A stretch of 64,000 bases of DNA from Pseudomonas viridiflava (GTDB lineage: Bacteria; Pseudomonadota; Gammaproteobacteria; Pseudomonadales; Pseudomonadaceae): assembly GCF_900580865.1 (NCBI RefSeq), contig NZ_UTBZ01000070.1, forward strand, positions 78,605-142,604, written 5' to 3'. The notes beneath the pieces are model-generated. The model searched no databases. It saw nothing but the letters and a program-made list of their open reading frames with translations, and was not told the DNA's origin. Positions 33,085 to 41,185 of this stretch are shown here, piece by piece. The translations under genes were made by a program, and so were the position numbers. Each line of letters opens with the position of its first letter. Within the stretch, counting starts at the first letter, position 1.

Positions 33085-35265
33085 ATGCACAACGACGGGA
33101 AAGTGGTGCCTTTGCACAAAGGCACTGCCGATCAGGCGAATCACTCGCCGCTCGCCCGCCTGCCTGTGATTCTGCTTCAGGTTCGCGACAAGGCTGCCCA
33201 GCAACTGCGCCACGGCTTGCAGGAGCTGTTCGATAACGCCGACGACACGCTGTTTGAAATGGCCGACAGGGCGCGCAACGACGTCGAACAGAACATCTTT
33301 TTCGAAGCCATGCGCGACCTGCGTCTGAAGCGCAAAAACATCGAACGCGGCTTTCTCGAGCAGTTTTTCGACGCCTTCGTCGGCCTGACTCAATACGATC
33401 CCACGCACAACACGCTACCGCACGCGCTGATATACGACGAACTCGCCCCGCGTAGCGACGACATGGAACGCAGTGTGGCGGTCGAGACCATGGTCGGGCG
33501 TGTACTCAAGCGTGACGGCTTCGCGCTCGATCAACTGACCGCGCGGCTCAACGCTTTGCTTGGCAATACCCTCAATGATCAGCACAACCCGCTCGGCCCG
33601 GCGCTGCTCTGCGAGTTTTTCCTTCAGGCCGGACGTAACCTGGGCGTGGAGATCAAGGTCAAGCTGATCCTGCTCAAACTGTTCGAACGCTATGTCTTGG
33701 CTGACACCGAACAGCTCTACGCCGAAGCCAATCAATTGCTGCTTGCCACCGGTGTATTGCCGGAATTGAAAGCAGCCCCGGCACGTCGTGCGATTGATCG
33801 TGCGGTAGCCGACGTCGACCGCGAGGAAGGCGACGACCCGGCGCCAGTCGACGAAGGTGTACAGGAAGTTTTCGCCGCGTTGCAGCAGTTGCTTTTGCAT
33901 GTGCGCGGCAGTGTCGCACCGACGCTAGAGTCCAGCGCTGCGGCGCAGCCGATTTCCACTCGCGACCTGTTGCGCCTGCTTTCGCACTTGCAACAGTACG
34001 TGCCGACGCTGGCGGCTCAGGATGACTTCGATCTGCGCAATCAGCTCGAACAACTGCTGACCCGGGTCAGCGTCAGAAGTGGCAAATCGCGGATTGTGGG
34101 CGATGCCGACGAAGACGTGATCAACCTGATCGCCATGGTCTTCGACTGCATTCTTGAAGACCGCAATGTGCCGGATTCGCTCAAGGCCTTGATCGCTCGA
34201 TTGCAGATCCCGATGCTCAAGGTGGCGGTGCTCGACAAGAGTTTCTTCAGCCGCAGTACTCATCCGGCGCGGCGTCTGCTCAACGAAATTGCCGAGGCGG
34301 CCATGGGCTGGGGCGATTGCGACGGTGAGGCGCGCGACAGCTTGTACCTGCGCATCGAGCAAGTAGTGCAACGTCTGCTGAGCGATTTTGTCGATGACCC
34401 GGCGATTTTCTCCGAATTACTGGCCGATTTCCTCGCGTTCACCAGCGACGAACGCCGACGCACTGAGTTGCTTGAGCAACGTTTGCGTGACGCCGAAGAA
34501 GGGCGGGCAAAAACCGAGCTGGCGCGGCGCCGGGTCGAACGGGCGCTGAATCAAGCGCTGCTGGGCAAAACCTTGCCGCCCTCGGTGGTTACCTTTGTCC
34601 AGGATGCCTGGAGCAAAGTACTCCTGCTGACCTGCCTCAAGCATGGCGACCAGTCCGCTGAATGGCAGGCCGATGTGCAAACCATGGAGCAATTGATCTG
34701 GAGTGTGCAGCGTCATGAAGACACGGAGTCCAGCCTGCGCTTGCTGGCACTGGTGCCGGGTTTGCTCAAATCGCTGCGTGATGGCCTGAGCAGTTCGGCG
34801 TTCGATCCATTCGCCACCAGCGAGTTTTTCAGTGAGCTGGAAGCCCTGCATGTGCGGGTGCTGGAGCGTTCCGTCGAGGCAGATCCGCCCGCGCCGATGA
34901 TCGAGGTGTCGCAGCAGATCATGCTGCAAGCAGCCGACGAGGGCGGCATGGCGCTGACCTCGGTACGCTTGCCCCACGACGCCGCCGGTCTGCGTCAGGT
35001 CGAGCAACTGCGCCTGGGCAGTTGGGTGGCGTTTCAGGAAGACGATGAAAACAGTCTGCGCTGCAAGCTGGCGGCAATCGTCGAAGCCACCGGCAAGTAT
35101 GTGTTTGTCGATCGCACCGGGATGAAGGTGCTGGAGCGCAGCCGCATTACGCTGGCCTTGGAATTCGAGCGCGGTGCGGTGCGTGCGCTGGACGACACCT
35201 TACTGTTCGACCGGGCGCTGGAGTCGGTGCTGGGCAATCTGCGGCGACTCAATCGCGGCAAGTGA
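33085..35265 (+). CDS. DUF1631 family protein
   Basis: This 726-residue cytoplasmic protein has the layout of the DUF1631 family: N-terminal helical region KAAQQLRHGLQELFDNADDTLFEMAD, conserved FFEAMRDLRLKRKNIERGF, several further helical blocks, and a C-terminal half ending in a small beta domain (LGSWVAFQEDDENSLRCKLAAIVEATGKYVFVDRTGMKV) that looks PilZ-like. The function is not known to me. GGAGG precedes the ATG. In P. aeruginosa the same gene lies between nadC and ampD, as here. Confidence 0.85.
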   Translation: MHNDGKVVPLHKGTADQANHSPLARLPVILLQVRDKAAQQLRHGLQELFDNADDTLFEMADRARNDVEQNIFFEAMRDLRLKRKNIERGFLEQFFDAFVGLTQYDPTHNTLPHALIYDELAPRSDDMERSVAVETMVGRVLKRDGFALDQLTARLNALLGNTLNDQHNPLGPALLCEFFLQAGRNLGVEIKVKLILLKLFERYVLADTEQLYAEANQLLLATGVLPELKAAPARRAIDRAVADVDREEGDDPAPVDEGVQEVFAALQQLLLHVRGSVAPTLESSAAAQPISTRDLLRLLSHLQQYVPTLAAQDDFDLRNQLEQLLTRVSVRSGKSRIVGDADEDVINLIAMVFDCILEDRNVPDSLKALIARLQIPMLKVAVLDKSFFSRSTHPARRLLNEIAEAAMGWGDCDGEARDSLYLRIEQVVQRLLSDFVDDPAIFSELLADFLAFTSDERRRTELLEQRLRDAEEGRAKTELARRRVERALNQALLGKTLPPSVVTFVQDAWSKVLLLTCLKHGDQSAEWQADVQTMEQLIWSVQRHEDTESSLRLLALVPGLLKSLRDGLSSSAFDPFATSEFFSELEALHVRVLERSVEADPPAPMIEVSQQIMLQAADEGGMALTSVRLPHDAAGLRQVEQLRLGSWVAFQEDDENSLRCKLAAIVEATGKYVFVDRTGMKVLERSRITLALEFERGAVRALDDTLLFDRALESVLGNLRRLNRGK

Positions 35266-35329
35266 TCGCGCGCCGGGGGCCGATCACGGCATACTGGGCG
35301 CCAACACAGTCGGCGTTGAAGGAATCGGT

Positions 35330-35890
35330 ATGCAGTTGGATCCCGCTAGCGGGTGGTGTCACGGGGTGCAGGTTTGCCCATCGCCCAACTTCAATGAACG
35401 CCCTGCGGGCGAAATTTCCCTGTTGGTCATCCACAACATCAGCCTGCCGCCGGCGCAGTTCGCCACCGGCAAGGTGCAGGAATTTTTCCAGAATCGTCTG
35501 GATGTCACTGAACATCCCTATTTTGCAGGGATTGCTGACCTGCGCGTCTCGGCGCATTTTCTGATTGAACGTGACGGTAAGGTCACACAGTTTGTCTCCT
35601 GTCTTGAGCGGGCGTGGCATGCCGGCGTGTCGATTTTCGAGGGCCGCGAAACCTGTAACGATTTTTCCGTGGGCATCGAGCTCGAAGGCACCGATGATCT
35701 GCCGTACACCGAGGCGCAGTATCAGGCGTTGACGGCGTTGACCCGCCAGTTGCAAGCAACATTTCCGGCGATCACCGGCGCCCGTATTTGTGGGCACAGC
35801 GACATAGCACCCGGGCGTAAGACCGATCCTGGCCCGGCATTCGACTGGGCGCGTTATCGCGCAGCCCTGGCACAAGAGGAAGGACAATGA
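35330..35890 (+). CDS. ampD: 1,6-anhydro-N-acetylmuramyl-L-alanine amidase AmpD
   Basis: AmpD cleaves the peptide from anhydro-muropeptides in the cytoplasm. Loss of it raises AmpC beta-lactamase through AmpR. The 186-residue protein has zinc ligands His35 (in VIHNISLPP), His156 (in CGHSDIAPGR) and Asp166, as expected for the amidase_2 fold. The start at 35330 (MQLDPASGW) has GAAGGA upstream; a frame extension to 35174 is rejected. The stop overlaps the ampE ATG (ATGA). Confidence 0.97.
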   Translation: MQLDPASGWCHGVQVCPSPNFNERPAGEISLLVIHNISLPPAQFATGKVQEFFQNRLDVTEHPYFAGIADLRVSAHFLIERDGKVTQFVSCLERAWHAGVSIFEGRETCNDFSVGIELEGTDDLPYTEAQYQALTALTRQLQATFPAITGARICGHSDIAPGRKTDPGPAFDWARYRAALAQEEGQ

Positions 35891-36726
35891 GTTTTCTGGT
35901 GTTACTGCTGGCGCTGTGGATCGAGAAGTTTTCGGCCCTGCGTCATCGGGTTCAACGCGATGGCGGATGGATCCGCGAACTGAACAAACTCGAAAGCAGC
36001 GAGCGGCTGGCCAAACAGCCGTGGCTGGTGTTGAGCATTCTGGTGCTGTTTCCAGTGGCGTTGCTGGCGCTGTTGCTGGTTGTGCTGGAGCCGGTGGCCT
36101 ACGGCTTGCTGGCCTTGCCGGTGCATTTGCTGGTGGTGATTTACAGCCTGGGACGCGGCGACTTGCTCGGCGGTCTGGGGCCCTTTCGTGATGCCTGGCG
36201 CCGTGAGGACCTGCAAGCCGCAGCGCATGTGGCCAAGCGCGATCTGGACATCTGCGCCGACAGCGGCGAGCAGTTGCTCGAGCGTGTGCAGGGGCATCTG
36301 CTGTGGCAGGCTTATCAGAGCTTTTTTGCAGTGATCTTCTGGTATTTCGTGCTCGGCCCGGTGGCGGCGTTGGCGTATCGCTTGTTGGCACTGGCGCAGG
36401 AGCACGGTCAGAACCCGGCACTGGTCGAGCGCGCGGCGCAACTGCGGCATGCCTTTGACTGGTTGCCGGTACGCTTGCTGGCGGCGAGTCTGGCGCTGGT
36501 CGGCAACTTTGTCGCGGTCAGTCGGGTGATGCTGCATGAACTGCTCAACTGGAACATCAGTGCTGCACAGCTGATCAACCGGGTCGGTTTGGCGGCGGGG
36601 GAGATTCCGCCTCCCGTGGTCGGGCCGGACGGCATCAACACCCTCGATTGCCTGTGGGAACTGCTGCTGCGTGCGGCGGTGCTGTGGTATGCCGGGTTCG
36701 CCTTGTGGACGGTTCTGGTTCACTGA
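35887..36726 (+). CDS. ampE: Inner-membrane protein AmpE
   Basis: AmpE is a membrane protein encoded with ampD. Its role in beta-lactamase regulation is poorly defined, and it is related to cobalamin-biosynthesis CobD-like membrane proteins. The 279-residue protein has hydrophobic segments at about residues 1-12, 40-70 (LVLSILVLFPVALLALLLVVLEP), 140-170 and 255-275, and the motif PFRDAWRREDL. It overlaps ampD by 4 bases, so the two are translationally coupled. A repeat element that can act as a terminator follows. Confidence 0.93.
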   Translation: MSFLVLLLALWIEKFSALRHRVQRDGGWIRELNKLESSERLAKQPWLVLSILVLFPVALLALLLVVLEPVAYGLLALPVHLLVVIYSLGRGDLLGGLGPFRDAWRREDLQAAAHVAKRDLDICADSGEQLLERVQGHLLWQAYQSFFAVIFWYFVLGPVAALAYRLLALAQEHGQNPALVERAAQLRHAFDWLPVRLLAASLALVGNFVAVSRVMLHELLNWNISAAQLINRVGLAAGEIPPPVVGPDGINTLDCLWELLLRAAVLWYAGFALWTVLVH

Positions 36727-36749
36727 TTTCACTGATTTAAAGAAAGATC

Positions 36750-36828
36750 AAAAGATCGCAGCCTGCGGCAGCTCCTACACAGGGATTGTGTGTTTCCTGT
36801 GGGAGCTGCCGCAAGCTGCGATCTTTTT
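36750..36828. repeat. Inverted repeat pair, GATCGCAGC class (copy 1), terminator-like
   Basis: The left arm (36751-36780, AAAGATCGCAGCCTGCGG) pairs with the right arm (36799-36827, GCCGCAAGCTGCGATC), ending in a five-T run at 36823-36827. It sits right after ampE. A second copy follows the chemoreceptor gene at 39001. It probably folds into a long stem-loop that ends the ampDE transcript. Confidence 0.8.
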
Positions 36829-36954
36829 GTCGTTAACCTTAAGTTACAAAACCTCCCTTCGATTTGAGCTATACAGAGATGGCGCCCGATAGTGGCTATC
36901 TGCTTTCGCCCTGCGCCTGCCAATAAAAACAAGAAAAACCAAGGGAGACTTCCA

Positions 36955-38985
36955 GTGAAGAGCTTGCTCTATCCCGCCGTCTCGCTGATGAACCGTCTGA
37001 GCTTCGGCATGAAGTTCAGCTTGATCAGCGTGTTGTTCCTGGTGCCGATGCTGGTGACCAATTTCTATCTGGTACGCGATTCCTATCGTGAATTCCAGGG
37101 CACTCGGGTCGAGCTGCAAAGCCTTGATCTGCTGGGCAGCAGCCTGGCCCTGCGTCGGGATCTGGAGACTCTCAACAATCTGGTGCAGATCAACGTCACT
37201 CTCGGCCAGTCCGGCAAGGCCGGCAATGTCGAGGCGCAGATCACCACCCTCGAGCAAGCGGTTTTGACGCGCTTGCAAGGCCTGACGGCGATGACCGACG
37301 ATCCCGAGCAGATTCAGGTGTTCGACGGCAAACGCGATGAGATGATCGCCGCGTTCAAGGCCCAGCAAGCGGAAAACTCGCTGCAGAGCAAAAGCGCGTT
37401 GATCGGCAAACTGCTGGCCAGTGCGCAGATTTTCAGCCAGATCATCAGCAGTCAGGCCGGACTCAGCCGCGATAATCAGAGCGATATTCGTCAGCTCAGC
37501 GAACTGGTTACCCTGATCACGCCGACCGTCACGCAAACCCTCGGTGAAGGCCGGGCCATGGGTTCGTATTCATTGGGTCAGGGTTTTCTCAACAGCTCAT
37601 CAAGCACACGTTTCGATGAGTTGATGGTGCAGATCGAAAAACTCCAGGCCGAATACGGCCTGAAGCTGCAGGACGCTCTCGGTTCCAGCAAAGCCGCGCG
37701 GGAGAACCTCAGCGCGGCGGCCGAGAGCAGCAAGGCCTCGCTGAAACAGGCCAGCGAACTGTTCGAGGAACAAGTGGTGATGGCTGACACGCTCGATGCG
37801 CCATGGCAGGCGTTTTACGATCAGGTTACTGGGCTGATCGACCGGACTTACCAGCTCAACGAAGCCACGCTGAAATTCCTCGACACTCAATTGCAGCAGC
37901 GTCTGGCGCAGAACCGCACGCACATGGTTTTGCAGGCGGTGGCGCTGTCGGTGGTGTTTGTGCTGATTTTCTATCTCTACGGCGGTTTCTACGCCTCGAC
38001 CCGCACCACGCTGAAACGCTTGGGCGCGATGATGGACAAGGTCGCGGCCGGGGACATGACGGTCAACTTCAAGGCCAACAGTCGCGATGAGTTAGGTGAG
38101 CTTGGCGAAGTGTTCAACGGCACGGTGAGGAAGATTCACGACTTGATCGAGCGCGTGGGGCAGACCGTCGGCGAGGTCGAGCGTCAGGCCGGGCAGGTTG
38201 AAAGTGTCTCCGCGCAGAGCAATCAGGCGGTCGCCGGGCAACGCACGCAGATCGAGCAAGTGGCGACGGCGATGAACCAGATGTCGGCGACCTCACTTGA
38301 GGTAGCGCGTAGTGCCGCCGCAGCGGTGAGCAGTGCTCACAGCGTCAATGACGAAACCATCAGTGGTCGTGGCCTGGTCGAGTCACAGCAGGGCAGCATT
38401 GCCGCGCTGGCCAGCGAAATCGATCAGTCGGTGCTGGTGATCAACCAGTTGGCCAGTGACAGCCAGGCGATCAGTCGTGTACTGGAAGTGATCAAGAGCA
38501 TTGCCGAACAGACCAACCTGTTGGCGCTCAATGCTGCGATTGAGGCCGCGCGCGCTGGAGAGCAGGGGCGCGGGTTTGCGGTGGTCGCCGACGAAGTGCG
38601 CACGCTGGCCAAACGCACCCAGCAATCGACCGAAGAAATCGAACAGATGATCGCCAAACTGCACGGCGGTGTCGGCGCGGCGGTGAAAGCCATGGGCGTC
38701 AGCCATCAGATGGCCAATGGCACGGTGGGGCAGTCGGAAAAGGTTCAGCAGGCGCTGGAAAACATCCTTGGGGCGGTCGGCATGATCGTCGATCAGAATC
38801 AGCAGATTGCCGCTGCGGTGGAGCAGCAAACGGCGGTAGCCCACGACATTGACCAGAACATCGTCGAGATCAACCGCGCTGGCGAACGCACAGCGCAGGG
38901 GGCGCACCAGACTGAAGATGCCAGCCGGGCGCTGTCGGCTCAAGTCGTGGAGCTTAAACAACTGATCAGCGCCTTCCGCGTCTGA
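36955..38985 (+). CDS. Methyl-accepting chemotaxis protein
   Basis: This 676-residue chemoreceptor starts at a GTG with GGGAGA upstream. TM1 is at about residues 21-40 ([20 protein letters not shown]). A roughly 280-residue periplasmic ligand domain rich in helices follows. TM2 is near 323-345 ([23 protein letters not shown]). A HAMP domain ([19 protein letters not shown]) and the signalling hairpin follow, with the conserved tip [20 protein letters not shown] and [17 protein letters not shown]. The ligand cannot be read from sequence. There is no obvious C-terminal methylation-enzyme-tethering pentapeptide (ends SAFRV). It lies downstream of ampDE as in P. aeruginosa. Confidence 0.95.
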   Translation: MKSLLYPAVSLMNRLSFGMKFSLISVLFLVPMLVTNFYLVRDSYREFQGTRVELQSLDLLGSSLALRRDLETLNNLVQINVTLGQSGKAGNVEAQITTLEQAVLTRLQGLTAMTDDPEQIQVFDGKRDEMIAAFKAQQAENSLQSKSALIGKLLASAQIFSQIISSQAGLSRDNQSDIRQLSELVTLITPTVTQTLGEGRAMGSYSLGQGFLNSSSSTRFDELMVQIEKLQAEYGLKLQDALGSSKAARENLSAAAESSKASLKQASELFEEQVVMADTLDAPWQAFYDQVTGLIDRTYQLNEATLKFLDTQLQQRLAQNRTHMVLQAVALSVVFVLIFYLYGGFYASTRTTLKRLGAMMDKVAAGDMTVNFKANSRDELGELGEVFNGTVRKIHDLIERVGQTVGEVERQAGQVESVSAQSNQAVAGQRTQIEQVATAMNQMSATSLEVARSAAAAVSSAHSVNDETISGRGLVESQQGSIAALASEIDQSVLVINQLASDSQAISRVLEVIKSIAEQTNLLALNAAIEAARAGEQGRGFAVVADEVRTLAKRTQQSTEEIEQMIAKLHGGVGAAVKAMGVSHQMANGTVGQSEKVQQALENILGAVGMIVDQNQQIAAAVEQQTAVAHDIDQNIVEINRAGERTAQGAHQTEDASRALSAQVVELKQLISAFRV

Positions 38986-39000
38986 GCTGTACACAAATCC

Positions 39001-39092
39001 CCTGTAGGAGCTGCGGCACGCTGCGATCTTTTGATCTTGATTTCAAAGATCAAAAGATCGCAGCCTCGTTTCACTCGACAGCTCCTACAGGG
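39001..39092. repeat. Inverted repeat pair, GATCGCAGC class (copy 2)
   Basis: Left arm CCTGTAGGAGCTGCGG..GCTGCGATCTTTTGATC (39001-39036) and right arm GATCAAAAGATCGCAGCC..GCTCCTACAGG (39049-39092), in the gap between the convergent chemoreceptor and tatD genes. It can form a long stem with T-rich edges and probably terminates both. Confidence 0.85.
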
Positions 39093-39101
39093 GGAGATGT
39101 G

Positions 39102-39878
39102 TTACCAGCCGAACACTTCGCAGCTGTTGGCGGTGCTGGCGGTGGCCAAATGTTCGGGGCTGATCTTCATCAACTCGGCCAGCGCCTCGCAGATCGCCGG
39201 CAAATGCGCTGGACTGTTGCGCTGACCGGGAAACATGACCGGCGCCATGTCCGGTGAATCGGTTTCCAGCACGATCGACGCCAGCGGCAGTTCCGCCAGC
39301 ACCCGATGCATGCGTAACGCCTGCGGCCAGGTCGGCGCGCCGCCCAGACCCAGTTTGAAACCGAGTTTGATGTACTCCCGCGCTTCTTCACGGCTGCCGG
39401 CAAAGGCGTGGATGATTCCCGCACGTTTGAGCTTGAAGCGTTTGAGCGTTGCGATCACCGCCGCGTGGCTGCGTCGCACATGGATCAGCGCCGGCAACTG
39501 AAAGTCCGCAGCCAATTGCAGCTGCGCTTCGAACAGCGCCTGTTGCCGCTCGCGGTCGAGGGTTTCGATAAAGTAATCCAGACCGATCTCGCCCACCGCA
39601 CACAACTGCCGATGACCCCGTAATCGAGTCAGCCAATCACCAAGCGCCGACAAATCTTCGGGTCGATGCTGATCGAGATACACCGGGTGCAGACCGAATG
39701 CCGCGTATAAATCCGCATCGCTCTGCACCAGATCCCAGACCCGTTGCCAATTACCCTCATGGACACCCAACACCACCATCCGCCGCACCCCGAGCGCACG
39801 GCTCTCGGCAAGCAACGCCGAGCGATCGGCGTCGAAGTCGGGGAAGTCGAGGTGGGTGTGGCTGTCGATCAGCTCCAC
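39102..39878 (-). CDS. TatD family metal-dependent hydrolase (deoxyribonuclease)
   Basis: A 258-residue TIM-barrel metallohydrolase. The first metal pair is HTH in LIDSHTHLDFPD, then GLHPVYLD, the bridging Glu in CAVGEIGLDY, His in LPALIHVRRSH, His in IIHAFAG, and Asp in IVLETDSPDMAP. TatD-type proteins have 3'-5' exonuclease activity in E. coli. The ATG lies only 3 bp after the fruR stop on the minus strand, so it is in a fruR-tatD operon, a common arrangement in pseudomonads. Confidence 0.93.
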   Translation of the reverse strand: MELIDSHTHLDFPDFDADRSALLAESRALGVRRMVVLGVHEGNWQRVWDLVQSDADLYAAFGLHPVYLDQHRPEDLSALGDWLTRLRGHRQLCAVGEIGLDYFIETLDRERQQALFEAQLQLAADFQLPALIHVRRSHAAVIATLKRFKLKRAGIIHAFAGSREEAREYIKLGFKLGLGGAPTWPQALRMHRVLAELPLASIVLETDSPDMAPVMFPGQRNSPAHLPAICEALAELMKISPEHLATASTANSCEVFGW

Positions 39879-39881
39879 GGC

Positions 39882-40877
39882 TCAGTCCCGGTGAATACGC
39901 TGCTTGAAGGTCCGCGCAATGGCCTGCACGCCGGGCTTGTACTCCGACTGTTCGACGGCGGCCAGCGCCAGTTCCAGCGCCTTGTCGGCGATCAACTGGT
40001 GTTGCTGGGCCATGGCGTTGACCGGCAGCGGCAGGAAATCCAGCAACTGCGTATCGCCGAAGGTGCCCAGGCGCAGCGGGCGCGATTTCAGCGGGAAGTC
40101 ATGCAGCGCATCGAACACGCCTTGCAGCAGCACGTAGGACGTGGTCACCAACGCGTCGGGCAAATGCCCCAGACGTTGCAGGAGTTCTTCCATCAATTGC
40201 TTGCCGCACTCACGACTGAAGGACTCGGCGTGTTCGACCAGCACTTCGCCTTGGAAGTCGACCAGCGCCTCTTTGAAACCGGCGGCACGTTCCTGGCTGA
40301 TACTCAGTTCCGGGCGTGCGCCAAGCAGTACGATCTGCTTCGGTTGCGGATCAAGCAGGCTCTGAGTCAGGTGCAGGCTGGCTTCGCGGTCGTCACTGAT
40401 CACCGAGCAGAAATGCTCGGGTTCCATGACCCGGTCGATGGCGATGATCGGCAGACCTTTGGCCTGCAACTGCCGATAGCTGTCATCGCCGGCCGGCAGG
40501 CAACTGGCGACGATCAGCGCATCGCAACGGCGCGCACGGAACAATTGCAGCAACTGCCGCTCGCTGTCTGGCGCATCGTCGGAACTGGCGATCAGCAATT
40601 GATAGCCGCGCGCCCGCGCACCTTGTTCGAGCAGTTTGGCGATCCGCGCGTAACTGGGGTTTTCCAGATCCGGCAGAATAAAGCCCAGCGTGCGCGTGTG
40701 CCGACTGCGCAGCCCGGCCGCTTGTGGGTTTGGCGTGAAGCCGTGCAGATCGACCACTGCGCGCACCCGCTCGACGGTGGCGGTGCTGATGCGTTGCTGT
40801 TCGGCCTTGCCGTTGATGACGTAGCTGGCGGTGGTCACGGACACTCCGGCCAACCGCGCGATATCACTGAGTTTCAA
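39882..40877 (-). CDS. fruR: Fructose/catabolite repressor FruR (Cra), LacI family
   Basis: A 331-residue LacI-type regulator. The N-terminal helix-turn-helix (residues 3-25, KLSDIARLAGVSVTTASYVING) and hinge (AAGLRSRHTRTLGFILPDLENPSYARIA) are followed by the periplasmic-binding-like core. Pseudomonas Cra is released from DNA by fructose-1-phosphate and represses the fru operon. It is divergent from fruB and shares a spacer with an operator matching TTAAACGTTTCA. tatD follows in the same operon. Confidence 0.95.
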   Translation of the reverse strand: MKLSDIARLAGVSVTTASYVINGKAEQQRISTATVERVRAVVDLHGFTPNPQAAGLRSRHTRTLGFILPDLENPSYARIAKLLEQGARARGYQLLIASSDDAPDSERQLLQLFRARRCDALIVASCLPAGDDSYRQLQAKGLPIIAIDRVMEPEHFCSVISDDREASLHLTQSLLDPQPKQIVLLGARPELSISQERAAGFKEALVDFQGEVLVEHAESFSRECGKQLMEELLQRLGHLPDALVTTSYVLLQGVFDALHDFPLKSRPLRLGTFGDTQLLDFLPLPVNAMAQQHQLIADKALELALAAVEQSEYKPGVQAIARTFKQRIHRD

Positions 40878-40972
40878 CCCGGGATTTCCTTGTTTTTTCG
40901 AGCTTGCCGCGACATTTTCGCCAATCCTACCCGATTAAGGCAGGCGACTATTGTCGCAGCGCATCCGACAAG

Positions 40973-41000
40973 TTGGACTTCAAGGATGGGACATTATCGA
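40973..41000 (+). promoter_or_regulatory. Candidate promoter for fruB
   Basis: TTGGAC at 40973-40978, a 16-bp spacer, then TATCGA at 40995-41000 give a moderate sigma-70 match on the plus strand. Transcription would begin near 41007, just upstream of the Cra operator, in a position suitable for repression. Confidence 0.35.
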
Positions 41001-41022
41001 GTAACGTGCCGATCAATCTAGA

Positions 41023-41034
41023 TTAAACGTTTCA
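41023..41034. promoter_or_regulatory. FruR/Cra operator between fruR and fruB
   Basis: TTAAACGTTTCA (41023-41034) is an imperfect palindrome matching the Cra operator I recall for P. putida fruB. It lies 152 bp before fruB in the 308-bp spacer (40878-41185). I see no other confident element in this gap apart from the candidate promoter. Confidence 0.8.
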
Positions 41035-41185
41035 GCAAGCGTATTTTCTACGTTTTAGACGTCTTTGGCCGGTTCTGCCGTGAAACCGCCAAAACTGCCG
41101 CTGAAAAGCAAAGCGGTAAAGCGCCTAAGCTGCAAACCATCCAAAACAATACCTGGCACTCATGAAGCGCCAAAAAGGAGATCGC

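Noticed and set aside
32912..33236. Small plus-strand frames across the REPIN at 32943
   Set aside because: Their coding is created by the palindromic repeat; no ribosome-binding site or family.
39744..41021. Plus-strand frame opposite fruR and tatD
   Set aside because: It runs across two clear minus-strand genes and the operator region; no family match.
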